A stretch of DNA of 64,000 nt from Gaertneriomyces semiglobifer (lineage: Eukaryota > Chytridiomycota > Chytridiomycetes > Spizellomycetales > Spizellomycetaceae), in NCBI GenBank assembly GCA_025558075.1, contig JAHLKF010000023.1:124001-188000 (forward strand), given 5' to 3'. The number at the start of each line of letters is the position of its first letter. Position 1 is the stretch's first letter. The notes under the pieces are model-generated. The model was not told the DNA's origin, ran no database searches, and saw nothing but the letters and a program-made list of their open reading frames with translations. The translations under genes were made by a program, and so were the position numbers. This document shows, in pieces, positions 23,835-36,962 of this stretch.

Positions 23835-25496
23835 CTACGTCCATCTCACTACCACAATTTCCTCTTCTTTCAGCACCTTCAAGCACGTCTCACCTACCTG
23901 TTGCACTCCCAACACTCCCCCTCCAGTTCCCAAATCGATCACCCACTGTCCTGCTATCCGCTCTCCCTTCGGACACGCATGGTATATGTACGCATATCGA
24001 TCCCCAACTATCACAGCATGCCGGCTATCGTACGTGACATACATAAATCGCTTGTCGCGTTTGGAAGCTTGAACGAAGCCCAGGGCTGGAAAGGTGTGCA
24101 CATGTGACAGGTTTAGTGTCGGGAACAATGTATAGGTGTGGAGATCAATGTCAGAGCGGAGGGAGAACGTATGAAGGAGCTCACTTGTGCCAATGTCGCG
24201 TTGAGGCGGCGTAAATGAACTGCACAGGTAGCTTTGACTTCCACAAATACCGACGTGTGTTGGCATAAGTTGAATCCCCATTTCCATCTCTGCCATTGCG
24301 GTGGGGTTGTTAATGGCAAAGCGTAATAGGTACGTTTCATCGCCTTGAAAATCCACATCTTCGACCGGGTCGGTTACGGTGTTCTGCAAAGGATAGACCG
24401 CGGTGTCTTCTACTTCCTCTTCCTTCCCGCCGTTCCCCTCTTTATCTATGGATTCAGTTTTTGGCTTCATAACCGGCACCACTTGCGATTCAGAGGAGTC
24501 AGAACAAATGTGTTTATACGCAGCCGCCGCGCATACAATCACGGCATCTCCCCCATTTTCCACTGCAGTAAAGAACGGAACCGTTGCACCTTCAGCTTCT
24601 CCCAGAATCATCGTTCGAAGTGTGTTTGTATCTTTCCCAACCTTCAGTATCTCCAGCGGTGTATCTGAACTTTGGAGATATTCTCGAGGGATGGAAACAT
24701 GCAGAAGCTTCAACTGAAATACGATCCTTCGTTTCTGCTGCGTCGGTTCCTTAACATCTTCCACATCCCGTTGCCCAATGACATATCCTACTACTGCGAG
24801 TTCATCCTCGCCGTTTTCGGATGATCGGTGTACAACCCGAGTTGACGTGATCACAAAGTTTCCAGATATGTCTACTCTTCCTAATACTGTGGTTTCGTTC
24901 GTAGCTGCATCGATGCGAAGGAGAATCACCGTTCCAGCGCCGTTGCTGACCAGGAGATAAGGTGCAGCGTAATGGAGTGAAGGGATATCGACGTCCTCGT
25001 TGGTCCATGCTTTTGCCATCTCGCTGACATCTTGATCATCAGTGCCTCGCTTAAACTCGTATAACACTTTGAACACGATCTCATCCTAACGAGCAATGAC
25101 AAGTCAGAAAGTGTAATTCCAGTGTAGACCTCCGACTAGTCCAGATTTCTCACGTTTTCACCATAAACAGCATGGACAACCCTCAAATCATCATCCACAT
25201 ATGCCACCCCTTCTCCGCACGCTTCTAACTGATTTCTTTTGGTACGTGCCTCCAGAACTCTGTACGGTATATCATGTTTCGCGGGTCGGATGCGTGAAGG
25301 AGTGGGAAGCTTGAAAGAACGAGTCGTCGGTGATGTAGACGATGGAAGGAGCTTATAAGATTCAAAGCTGCATTGAAAGGGATGTGAGATCTCAGGCGGG
25401 AAGGTTCCAATGGAACTGGCAATTCGCTGCTTACAAAGGATTGAGAAGTGATCGGTTGACCTTGGGCTCAGTGGTTTGGAATTTTGGCACAGACAT
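23835..25496 (-). CDS. NUDCD1-like protein
   Basis: Three exons (25435-25496, 25154-25367, 23835-25085) give about 508 residues. The N-terminus (VNRSLLNPFFESYKLLPS) matches the RPLLDPxFEGYKL start of NUDCD1. Beta-propeller-like strands follow (YLLVSNGAGTVILLRI, GYVIGQRDVEDV, VPFFTAVENGGDAVIVCAAAAY). The end (FMYVTYDSRHAVIVGDRYAYIYHA, GGGVLGVQQVGETCLKVLKEEEIVVV) also fits. NUDCD1 is an Hsp90 co-chaperone-like protein that normally carries a central CS/p23 domain; I could not find that domain here, only an acidic linker. Assignment is therefore moderate. Confidence 0.65.
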
Positions 25497-25779
25497 GGCT
25501 GCCAACAAGCGAGGTGTTTGGTTGCTCTATAGTTCTTGTGGGACCCTGGGCCTTGGAAGAGATGTGATTTTCAGTCTCGTATAATGAGAGTAAGTGGTAT
25601 TGAAGTATCAGTAATAATCGAAGTTCCAAATCCCTTCCGCGAGCGCTAGCTTTGCACCCATCGCTTGTCGTGCCACATAATGTAACTATCCATTTAGCAT
25701 GCTAATCTTTAGTTTACTCGTATTAGCAGCTACCGACTCAATAGAAGGCACGCCTGGGAACCTATCTAACTACCCTACT

Positions 25780-27544
<1,765 letters not shown>

Positions 27545-27686
27545 TGTAATTGACTGACGTAGCCTCGATTATATCTGTGTTGGTGTGAAAAGTTTCGAGG
27601 TTTGAACGCGCTTTGCTCTTCGGACTCAACAAATGCCAAACCACAACCGGTATCAGTAATAGGACGCTGGAAGCTGTGAGGATCGA

Positions 27687-29642
27687 ATGATCAAGCGGGA
27701 GGCACCATTGTCAAAATCTCGGCAGGAGTTGTCGATGGCAAACCCCTTTCTGGATGCAACAAATGTTACCCCGGTGAACCAAATGAAAGGAGAGGGACTA
27801 TTTGCATTGAAAATGAACAGGATGAAAGGAGCAAACCCATCATCTGAAACGGCAAGCGCTGTAGACGAGGCCGGAACGCTGGAAGTCTTGTATACTGCAC
27901 AGGAACTCGTGGAAGCAGGGCTCTTTGACAGTGCGGAACTGATCGTGAGTGCAGCACGACCGTAAGTTCCTCGTCGACCCATAAGTTCTGACCCTTTCTG
28001 GTAGCTATCTTATCTCGTATCAACCATATCACCACCTCGCACTGCTTCGGCCATAAGCCATCACACACGAGCGTCAATCCTGCTCGGAGACTGCTACTTT
28101 CATTCCAAGGATTGTTACCGAGCTAGGAAGAGCTACGAATCCGCCTACCGGAACTTGAAACGAGCGAGAGAAACCTTAATTGCAGACATCTCTTCAGTTG
28201 CTGAGAAGATAGCAGTATGTTGGTACGAAAGCGGTGATCCGCATGAGGCGATTGAGTGGATGAAGACCAGGTGTCCGGAGAACACACGCAGTTTCAAAGG
28301 ATGGAGATTACTGGGACGGTGGTATGAGGAGACAACACAACTGATGTAGGTGTTAAGTTCTTTGCGGTCTCATAACGAATCTGACCGACTATGATCTGGA
28401 ATGATAGACGTGCTCAGAAGACATACGCAGCCCTGTATGCGTTGCAACCGTATGCCCTGGCGTCCCTTGTCGCTGCCCTCCGATGCGGAGCAGACATGCG
28501 CACCGTTTCAGCGTCTATACCGAAAAATGCTCTTGGTCAATATATCCTCCAGTTCGGAGAGGCATATTATGCGTTTCATAATCACGACTATAAGGAGGCC
28601 ATTCGAGTGTTCAGCAAGTTGCCACGAGACCCAGATGTACTCATCCAGATGGCAGACTGTTATTATGAAATGGGTGATGAGGAAAGAGCTATGAGTATTT
28701 GGGCACAATTGCCCAAGCATCCGACTGAAGATGTCCGAGGCATGGGGCGAGTTGCAGACATACTGCGAAAACGAGGGAAGCTGGATATGCTGCATAAGTG
28801 AGTTCACCCATGTTGCGGCGCTGTCCATTCGTTGCTGACCACCGCTACATCCTTCCAGACACGTTCTTCAGCTGATAAAATTGCATCCGCTACGATTGGA
28901 AACTCAACTTGCGCTTGTGCATCATTACATTGCAAAGCAGAATTTTTCTGAGGCTCTCGCAACAGTGAATAGAGCTCTTCAAATTGATGAGGCTTCAGCG
29001 GATGCATGGCTACTTAAGGCGCAAGTGCTTGAGTTTCTGAACGAAGATCCGCTGCACTGCTACACGCGCTCACTACAATACCATGAAACCATTCCGGCAT
29101 ACGAAGGTCTTCTTAAAACATACCAAGCGACAGGCAGAGAAAGAGAGGCAGCCAATTTGGCGTCGGAAGTTTGCATAAGATTTCCTGCCCACCCTGGAGC
29201 CTATTTAATTGCATCCCGAGTAGTGCAACCGCCTGAAGTCAGCAAAGCCCTACATCAGGCTTTAATGTGCTCAAACAACACCTACACACCCGCAGTGCTC
29301 GCATTATCACATACGTCCCCACCACTGGAAGCGATTCAGATCATCAAAGACCATATGCGGGTTGTAACCAGCACGCCAACGTTGCACTGGCGACTTGCAG
29401 AACTTTATCGAGCGTGCTCCATGCCTGACCTTGCCCATCATGAAGCTCAAGTCTGCCTTCGTTTAGACGCTGGGTTTGAGAAAGCCCGACAAGCGGTTGA
29501 AGAAGGCATCTGGGCAGGAGAAGAGGCGGAAGCAGAGTTTAGTGGCGAGGAAATTGGCCTAGAGGAGGGAAGCTATGTAGACGGTGAATACGGTGAGGAC
29601 GAGGAGATGGAAGTAGAAGAGATGAGCAATGGAGGGTATTGA
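27687..29642 (+). CDS. APC7: anaphase-promoting complex subunit 7-like TPR protein
   Basis: Four exons (27687-27944, 28005-28345, 28408-28797, 28859-29642) give about 590 residues. Tandem TPR-like helices fill the protein (ILLGDCYFHSKDCYRARKSYESAY, FGEAYYAFHNHDYKEAIRVFSKL, LIQMADCYYEMGDEERAMSIW, EALATVNRALQIDEASADAWLLKAQ). It ends in an acidic tail (GEYGEDEEMEVEEM), as APC7 does. APC/C TPR subunits form the scaffold of the ubiquitin ligase that triggers anaphase and mitotic exit. The subunit assignment rests on overall repeat order and the acidic tail; another TPR protein of APC/C type is the main alternative. It is divergent with BNA4 across about 140 bp. Confidence 0.75.
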
Positions 29643-30045
29643 GCAGTTGATGCTTGTAATTAATTTATCTCCAGGAGGATCAATAACCCAGCGGACCGCC
29701 ATACTGCGGGTGTGCACCTCAACCTTGCTGTGATCTCATGTTCTTCACCGCGTTACTTGTGCGCGCAATTCAACATCAGAGCGTCGGCGTAGCATACGCA
29801 TGCCTGCATTGAACTTTCTGAAAATAAGCTTTCTTCACTTGGTGGGAGTAGCCAGAGTAGCCATTGGCCTGCATTGCACACTCTGAAAAATTTCTCTCGA
29901 GCCCTTCCAGATCCTTTAATTCGGTAGGAATAACGTTGTCTCCAGTGAACGTTCTGAGAATTAATTTCTTTCCAGGCTTTTCAAATGCCTTTAATTTGGT
30001 GCTCTTCCGAGTTCTAAACACAATCGCAAAGTCTGAATGAACAAA
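29643..30045. other. 3' region of F-box gene with an open frame
   Basis: Between APC7 (plus) and the F-box gene (minus). The minus strand holds an open stretch of about 80 codons (29776-30021) in the same frame as the F-box gene, separated from it by a single TAG. See findings. No separate gene is called. Confidence 0.4.
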
Positions 30046-31524
30046 CTAGAATATTCTAATTCTGTTCGGGGTGATGTCTTCTGAGACAACCTTGATGCTC
30101 ATATCATCCGGCCACGTTGGTTTGCTATAATTCAGCTGAGTTCTGATATCAATCGGGGTGAACTGCCTTGCTTGCGGAGAGAGTATGACCGTTAGCGACT
30201 TTAACATATCCATTCGTAAATTGCTTCGCTTGAATGTCACCAGCTGCTGATACGGAATCCGTAGGGCTTGTAGCTTAATCTCATGACCGGACTGATAGAG
30301 CGGCCCGCCGCAAAAGATTATAGGGAACTCCGGGGCAATGCATAGTTCCGTGAGACGAGGCAGTAAAACCCAAAACAGGACACTCAAGACATTGGACCAT
30401 GGCCGGGGCCACTTCTCCCGGTTGACGTACGGGTTAAATGCAGTCTCGGATGACAAGAAGAATGTCTTCAAGCGGGGGAGCAGTTTGGGGAGCTGGACGA
30501 TGTTGTTATCCAATAGCGCTGTTGGAAGCCTGATGATCGGGTACACTACTAGATCATCCATCGGCTCAAAATGGGCTCTCTCTGCATGTCCCGCGAAAAA
30601 GGTAATCCCGAGGGAGGCGAGATTCGGCAGCGCACTTGAAAGCTCTTCGAAATCAATGCCCCCTTTCACATATCCCAAGTTCAGGTGGGTGATGTGGGGT
30701 TGAGAGTCGAGGATCATTTTCACGGAACGCCAGCTCATGCTGCCATGGGCAACACCAGTGTTGATTGAAAGATGCGTGAGGGTATTCGGTTCGAGCTTCA
30801 GTGCCAGTAGGCGTACATCAGAAGATGCAAGCCCAGTATAGCATTCCGTGGAGTCATCCACCCCTCGCAGATGCAAACGAGAAAGCCGAGTGAAGCGGCT
30901 CGCGATAACCTTCAATAACTTGGGGTCACTGACTTGTATTAGAGGGCAATCCAAAACCATGGTGTGTACTTGAGTAGGATCGGGTATACGAGCTAGCACC
31001 TCCAGCAAAGTTTCCAGCGATGCGGCAAATCCGTGGCTTTTAAGGTCCCACCACACGCTCCTGATCCTCCTCATCCGGTAATGTGATTCACTCATAGCCC
31101 GCATGAACTTATCCAAATTGCGGACATGCATGCTGCGCGGCTTGCAGTCCGGTCGTTTAATCAGCCTGTGCCATGCCAGCTCTGTCCAGAAGGGGTGCGA
31201 AAACGCCACCCGCCTCCACTGTTGGGAGACGTGAGAAGCACATATAAGAGCAGGTGCCCGGCGACCTTCGCCATTCAAGGACACTCGTATGGTTGGGTGA
31301 AATGAGTTTCTGGCAAAACGACGAGCGTCAACTTCCAGCGGTTTGATACCCGGGAGCGAGGAATTCCAGATTTCTTCCACATTGTTGCAGCGACCTTCAT
31401 TCCATGGGGTTGATGTGCCTGGGAGCTCAGCCAAGGCGTACGGAGGTTGCAGATATAATAATATGGAAAGGACTATCTCGTCCGGAAAGGTATAGCGCTT
31501 CATGACAACTGTGAAAGGCAGCAA
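30046..31524 (-). CDS. F-box protein with leucine-rich region
   Basis: Single exon, up to 492 residues. The start is either at 31524 (MLPFTVV) or at the MKRYTF methionine seven codons later. An F-box-like helix set opens the protein (FPDEIVLSILLYLQ), with a later CASHVSQQWRRVAFSHPFWTELAW, the usual F-box second half split by an insertion. Degenerate leucine-rich repeats follow (LSRLHLRGV, LTHLSINTGV, ITHLNLGYVKG, LASLGITFF). Such proteins are substrate receptors of SCF ubiquitin ligases. The substrate cannot be inferred. This layout is common in fungal and especially mushroom-type F-box families, but a specific orthologue is not recognised. Confidence 0.8.
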   Translation of the reverse strand: MLPFTVVMKRYTFPDEIVLSILLYLQPPYALAELPGTSTPWNEGRCNNVEEIWNSSLPGIKPLEVDARRFARNSFHPTIRVSLNGEGRRAPALICASHVSQQWRRVAFSHPFWTELAWHRLIKRPDCKPRSMHVRNLDKFMRAMSESHYRMRRIRSVWWDLKSHGFAASLETLLEVLARIPDPTQVHTMVLDCPLIQVSDPKLLKVIASRFTRLSRLHLRGVDDSTECYTGLASSDVRLLALKLEPNTLTHLSINTGVAHGSMSWRSVKMILDSQPHITHLNLGYVKGGIDFEELSSALPNLASLGITFFAGHAERAHFEPMDDLVVYPIIRLPTALLDNNIVQLPKLLPRLKTFFLSSETAFNPYVNREKWPRPWSNVLSVLFWVLLPRLTELCIAPEFPIIFCGGPLYQSGHEIKLQALRIPYQQLVTFKRSNLRMDMLKSLTVILSPQARQFTPIDIRTQLNYSKPTWPDDMSIKVVSEDITPNRIRIF

Positions 31525-31613
31525 AGGACAACTTCGCGTGGAAAACTCTCCTGATTTTAACCGCTGCTCACAACGAACAGCTTCAAATTCACACGGGTAT
31601 CCATATATCTACA

Positions 31614-32757
31614 ATGGTTAAAGTAGGGCAATCAAAGAGAAGGCAACCCAGAAGGCGAGACGATGATTCGGACTCAGAGGGTGTACCTGCTAGCAGTGCG
31701 CCCGATGTGTCAAATCCCGGCAGTAATTTGAGGTAAGTAAAATCCTTTCGTTTGCGAATGAGCCCCACCGTCTCACGATATAAGATGTGAACAGCTCCAC
31801 ATTGGAGGATGTCATGGAGCTACGGAAACTTCGTCGCCGCAAAGCAGGAGTGGATACGGCGGAGCTGGGTAAAGGCGACAATATAAAGAAAGTGAAAACC
31901 ATAAACGATGACCCATGGAAGTTGAAGAGTGGAGGGGGTATCATCAACATTGATGAAGTGAGGGGTCGATCATTTGGTGAGGACGGGAACGCTGGAAGCT
32001 TTGCGACCGAAAGTGATGCGATGGATAGTGAGCGCCTAATGTACGTTCTGCACGCTCGTGCTTCACCATGGCTGTCCAATCAACCTTTCAACCAACGCAG
32101 GCAGGAATTCATTGAAAAGGAGTTGAGGAAACGACGAGGAGCCACTGAGGGAGATCAAGCCGAAGACGGCCAGTCAAGACCGATCAGTGACCCACACGAT
32201 GAGCTATTTCAAATTCCAGAACACCTCCAGGTAGATACAGAGCCTGGCGGTTCAACTGGCGCCATTTGGATCGGTTTATTTAGTAATTGCACGTATTCTG
32301 CAGACACGAGAGAAGCCAGTAAATGAAGGCAGTGTTACGTTGTCGACGACTATGCTCACGGCTATTCCGGAGGTGGATTTGGGAGTTAGGTGAGCACTTT
32401 GTAGTGTCACTCATTGTGCGAAAGTTGACATAGTAATGAATTCGATAGCGTGAAACTAAAGAACATTGAAGAAACTGAGAAGGCCAAACGAAGATTGCTA
32501 GAGCAAGCTTCCCCGAAGCCACAGAATCCGTTAAAGGTGGAAGGCGCGACGAACATGCCTGGAAGAAATACACTCGGCTTCCGATATCAATTAAGGCACG
32601 AAGATAGACAGCAACCGGCCTCTGGAAATCTTTCGAGAGAGCGAGCAACAGGTAAGCATCAGTTGTCCCACAAACGAAATCACCCGTGATTCTGACGACG
32701 TCTTTTGTAGACGATCTCGTTATGGAACGGTTCAAGAAACGAATCCGGAAACACTAG
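31614..32757 (+). CDS. Tls1/C9orf78-like splicing protein
   Basis: Five exons (31614-31732, 31795-32230, 32304-32389, 32449-32651, 32711-32757) give about 296 residues. The body matches the C9orf78 (HCA59)/Tls1 family: TLEDVMELRKLRRRKAGVD, the SAMLTAIPEVDLG-like MLTAIPEVDLGVRVKLKNIEETEKAKRRLLEQ (in two exons), and the end DDLVMERFKKRIRKH. The family associates with spliceosomal Brr2, and in fission yeast Tls1 affects splicing of telomere-related transcripts. Proteins are largely disordered, as here. It is divergent with the F-box gene by about 90 bp. Confidence 0.87.
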
Positions 32758-32858
32758 CCGTGCAGGCGCGCTTCATTGCTCTAGATGCGTCATTGGCGCT
32801 GGTAAACTCAGAGTCTGTATGATGCAAGTATATAATTTAAGCCTAGTATCAAATGCTT

Positions 32859-34232
32859 CTAGATCTTCTGTTGCTCCACGTTGCCAAAGTGCACTAATGC
32901 AGCCTCCATGAACCCCTCAAGATCACCATCTAGAACGTTCTCCACGTCGCTTCGGTCATGACCTGTCCGCAGATCCTTGATCATCTTGTAAGGATGAAGT
33001 ACATAACTCCGAATCTGGCTTCCCCAAGCATTGGGATCTAAGTTATCTCGCTGCGCAGACTTCGCATCGGCCTGCTCTCGCAATTGTCGTTGATACAACT
33101 TGGACTGAAGCATTTGCATGGCGACAGCACGGTTCTGATGTTGTGATCGCTGGTTTTGGCAAGTTACCATGGTTCCTGTCGGGATGTGCACGATGCGGAC
33201 CGCAGACTCGGTGGTGTTGACGTGTTGGCCTCCGGCACCCTGCGCACGCATTACTTCAATCTTGATTTCATGTGGTTGGATTTCGACGAGCGGTTCAGAA
33301 GTAGACGAAGTTGCGGGAAACACTTGGAGCGACACAAAGGACGTATGTCGCCGTTCCTAATAAGCGCTTGTCAGTTGCCAACGTATACGAGAGGAAGCAG
33401 GTACCACACGTACATTTGAATCAAACGGGGATTGCCGCACAAAGCGATGAACGCCAGCTTCATGTTTGCACCAACCATAAGCATACGGACCATCCACATG
33501 GAGTGTCGCACTCTTCAACCCCGCAATTTCACCTTTTAGTTCATCCACGAGCTTGACGCTGTGTCCTTGAGCGACCGCCCAACGCTCGTACATCCGAACG
33601 AGCATGTGGACCCAGTCACATGCTTCTGCACCTCCAGCCCCGGCCCTAAACTCTATAAAGCATCCATTTTGATCCGCTTCAGACGACATCAGAAGTTGTA
33701 GAGAGTACTTTTGCAGGTCTGAAAGTAGGTCCTGCAGATCTGTGGATACTTCTGTCAAAAGCGCTGTATCTTGTTCCTCCTGCGCCAAATCAACCATTTC
33801 ACGGAGTTCTTCGTAACGTCGTTTGGTATCCTCATATTGCTCGAGGCTCTCCTCCAGGGCCTTCAATCGTTTGCCTAGCTCCACGGCTTTGTTGGGATCT
33901 CGCTCCCACAAGGTCTCATCCTCGCACTGCTTGCGTAAGCTCCCTCGTTCGGTTTGTAGGGCAGGCCAATTGGCGCGAGAGCTTATCAGCTCAAATAGCC
34001 GAGTCGTTTCTGAGTACGATTCATTAAGGGATGGGGTAGCGCCCGATGTAGATGCTGTGGACGCCCAGCGTGAAACAGATGCATTCCAAAGCTGTGGCTG
34101 GGAACAGCAATGGGCCGGATGTCGGTGGACAGTCACTGACTGTAGATGGTGCCTATTCGGTGGCGCTGATCTGGAAGATATTCTAGTGCACCTCGTTAAG
34201 AGGGCTATCGAGCGAGAAGTAATATGGTGCAT
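32859..34232 (-). CDS. mitochondrial class I peptide chain release factor, RF2 type
   Basis: Two exons (33414-34232 and 32859-33356) give about 438 residues. The first 60 or so are Arg/Ser/His-rich without acidic residues, like a mitochondrial presequence (MHHITSRSIALLTRCTRISSRS). The RF body follows: FIEFRAGAGGAEACDWVHMLVRMYERW, FVRQSPFDSN, then IEVMRAQGAGGQHVN with the universal GGQ at about residues 315-317. The SPF tripeptide at about 268-270 is the RF2 anticodon-like element, read as UAA/UGA specificity; RF1 proteins carry PxT here. ATGs at 34292 and 34307 would lengthen the leader. It is divergent with eIF3m across about 130 bp. RF2-type factors are unexpected in fungi; see findings. 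Confidence 0.93.
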
Positions 34233-34363
34233 GGTTCGGTTGTGTCGGTCAACAACGCGGGTGGTGGTTTTTTTTGGCTGCGAACCAGACATTTCAACAC
34301 AACACAACCCACGGCAGAGGAGATCTCTACGCAGGCCAGGCAGGACACTTCGAGCAGCACATC

Positions 34364-35721
34364 ATGGCGTCAACAAGCGTAGCATTCTTCTCTGGCGATC
34401 AGGTATGCCGATATTGTTGTTTGGCCCGCTGCGTGAGATGCATCAGTAGAACTGGCGTTGATAACTGATACTTCTTTCAACCAGTCGGCCTTAGAACTCG
34501 CCAACTTCATTGGAAGGGCAAAGGGCGAGGCGGAAAAAGGGCCTCTCTACGAGTCTGTGAAGGCGCTACTCTCCCAAGAAAAGTACGCAGAAGTCCTCAC
34601 ACAATTTGCCGATGAAAGCAAAACCCTTTTGAGCACTGAAGAAAAGGGTGTGGATCCATCTCAGCAATGAACTGGTTTCAACGTCCAGAGACTGATATCC
34701 TCGTGCCCTTGTAGATTTCGAACCAGTTTATAACCTTCTCATCGCTTTAATTAAAGATGCTCAACCCGAGATTGTTCCGAAGCTCGTGAAGAGCATCATC
34801 GAACCCATTGAACAGACCGCCGCAGAAAAGTCACAGTTGAAATTAAAGGTTCTCTCCAACCTGTACAACATACTTGAGAGCAACTCCGCTGTTAGGTACG
34901 ATGTATACGCCGCCATCTGGAACGTTGCTGCCAAAAGTGGGGACATCGACATTCTCGTCCCTCAGCTCACATCCCTCGACACATGGATCGCAGAGTGGGG
35001 AGTTGCATTGAACCAGAGACGAGCGATGTACCTCTTGATCAGTCAGAAGCTGGAAGAGACTGGAGAAGCCAAGTCAGAGGCATACGAACTGTTGCTGAAG
35101 TACTTGTCCACGTTTGACAATGCAGATGCTAAAGCATTGGGAGAGGCGAAGGAACATGCGACTCGTGCTGTAAAGGAAGCCATCAAGGTTCCGTCAGTGT
35201 TGAACTTTGAAGATTTGTTCAGATTGCAAGCCGTCCAGGCGCTGAAGCCAGGCAAACTGTTTGATCTCTTGAAAATATTCCTCGAGGAGAGCTTAAAGCA
35301 ATATGAGGACTTTGTGAAGGCAAATCCTGGATTTGTGGAAGAGCAAGGCCTCAACCACGATGACAACATCACCAAAATGCGAATTTTGTCTATGGCAACA
35401 CTTGGCGGCCAAAATTTACAAGGGGAAATTTCATACGACACCATTGCCAAGTGTCTAAACATTCCCGCTGATGAGGTGGAAATTTGGATTATCGACGTCA
35501 TTCGCGCTGGCCTGATGGATGGAAAGATGAACCAGTTGAAGCAAACCGTCTCGATTTCAAGGAGTGTGAACCGAGTCTTCACAGAACAACAATGGGGGGT
35601 ATTGAAGCAGCGATTGGATGAGTGGAAACAGAACCTGAAGGAGGTACTGCGAGTTGTTGGCAATGCCAAGTTGCTAGCGGGAAGCCAAGGCGTCACTGTA
35701 GAAACCACGATTACTGCTTGA
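34364..35721 (+). CDS. EIF3M: translation initiation factor eIF3 subunit M
   Basis: PCI-domain subunit of eIF3. Three exons (34364-34402, 34485-34647, 34715-35721) give about 402 residues. Seen: DFEPVYNLLIALI, LKVLSNLYNILESNSAVRYDVYAAIW, a long helical array, and the PCI winged-helix part MRILSMATLGGQNLQGEISYDTIAKCLNIPADEVEIWIIDVIRAGLMDGKMNQLKQTVSISRSVNRVF, which is strongly conserved in eIF3m. The first exon encodes only 13 residues. Normal length and no anomalies. Confidence 0.95.
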
Positions 35722-35900
35722 ACGGGTTTAAAGTCGCAGTTTAGATATCTTTGGCGGCGGTCCGCCGCTCTAAACCTCACGGCAGATAAACCTATTATCC
35801 TAGCTTGAGGCCCAAGATTCGCATAACCACCATGTGCTGTATCCAATGAATGTAGCCAATGTACAATTATATAATAGGAATCACACTCCGCTGTCACGGC

Positions 35901-36962
35901 TCACTCTTCCAACCTTCCTTTACCTTTACCTTTCCTGACTTCCCATCTAATATCGTCCAAGACGAAGCTATACCAAAGCTTAACGAGCGGTATAGTGGCG
36001 GCATGCCATAATGCGTGTGCATCTAGCACGCCCCATAGTGGCGGGAAGTCCAATAGCTCGAGTGACATAGCGGTACTTATCAAAATGACTGGAGAGACGC
36101 AGGTTGTATTAGTTAAGATAGCGACTTTTTCACAAGATTTCAAATGATAGTACATACCGGAAAGGAGTATCTTCCAGGTATATCCACGCTTCCATTCTAC
36201 CAGGCCCCAACCCACCCAGCATAAGTTGCCTAACATGCCAACAGCGACCCCGGCCATCATGTTATATTTGTAGTCGAATTTCCACAAACTTAGGTAGGCA
36301 ACATGTCCCGCGAAGAATATGGCAGCCAAGGCTCCCAAAACGGTTCTTACACTCCCGCTGCGCAGTTGAAAGACTCGCACTATAGCCAAATACAATCCAA
36401 ATAAGATGCCCGCCATGGCGGAGAAGTAATCCAGCTTCTCAGTAAGTGGGAAATCGCGAGTATGGAACACAGCGCTCCACAACCAAGTGTTTACGCCCAA
36501 AAGAGCGTTGAGCCGATATATGGCACGATTCTCAAACCATTTCGGGATCGCTCTTCGAAGAGCTCGGTATCCGTTCCAGTGCATCCAGAGGTTTCCCAAT
36601 GAGAAGAGAACGCTAGCGGGTTCTTGCATCCCCCATAACCGGATGAATGGCCATTTGCCATAATATTGTAAGACCGGTTCGTGGTTCGCCTTGTAAAGAG
36701 AAGTGGCCCAGTGCATGCAGTTATACTGACAGTTCTGCGGGCAGTCCCAGAACAATAGACGCTCTAACTTTGTTGGCAGCAGCGAAGGGTCGGGATTATC
36801 GGTGAGGCATGAACGACGGCATTTGTGAGCACAATTGATATAGATGGAATCACGATCCCCGCTGGAAGCTGCGACGAGCTGGATCACCGAGCTGATCAGG
36901 ACCAGCGCAATGGCAGTTATCGCGAAGAGATGGACGCCGTTCTTCGCGGGCATCGTCTCCAC
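35901..36962 (-). CDS. PER1: Per1/PGAP3-like GPI-anchor lipid remodelling protein
   Basis: Multi-pass membrane protein of the ER/Golgi. Per1/PGAP3 removes the unsaturated acyl chain from GPI anchors. Exons 36158-36962 and 35901-36088 give about 331 residues; the 69-nt intron is a multiple of three and has no stop, so read-through would add 23 residues, but GTATGT and a pyrimidine-rich TCTCCAG end support splicing. An N-terminal signal peptide precedes a Cys-rich luminal part (CAHKCRRSCL, WDCPQNCQYNCMHW). Several membrane helices follow, with family motifs GKWPFIRLWGMQEPASVLFS, WSAVFHTRDFPLTEKLDYF and the histidine-containing DAHALWHAATIP. Confidence 0.94.
   Translation of the reverse strand: METMPAKNGVHLFAITAIALVLISSVIQLVAASSGDRDSIYINCAHKCRRSCLTDNPDPSLLPTKLERLLFWDCPQNCQYNCMHWATSLYKANHEPVLQYYGKWPFIRLWGMQEPASVLFSLGNLWMHWNGYRALRRAIPKWFENRAIYRLNALLGVNTWLWSAVFHTRDFPLTEKLDYFSAMAGILFGLYLAIVRVFQLRSGSVRTVLGALAAIFFAGHVAYLSLWKFDYKYNMMAGVAVGMLGNLCWVGWGLVEWKRGYTWKILLSGMYYHLKSCEKVAILTNTTCVSPVILISTAMSLELLDFPPLWGVLDAHALWHAATIPLVKLWYSFVLDDIRWEVRKGKGKGRLEE

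Noticed and set aside
35043..35897. Antisense frame of 284 codons opposite eIF3m
   Set aside because: Entirely mirrors the well-supported eIF3m exon; a shadow frame.
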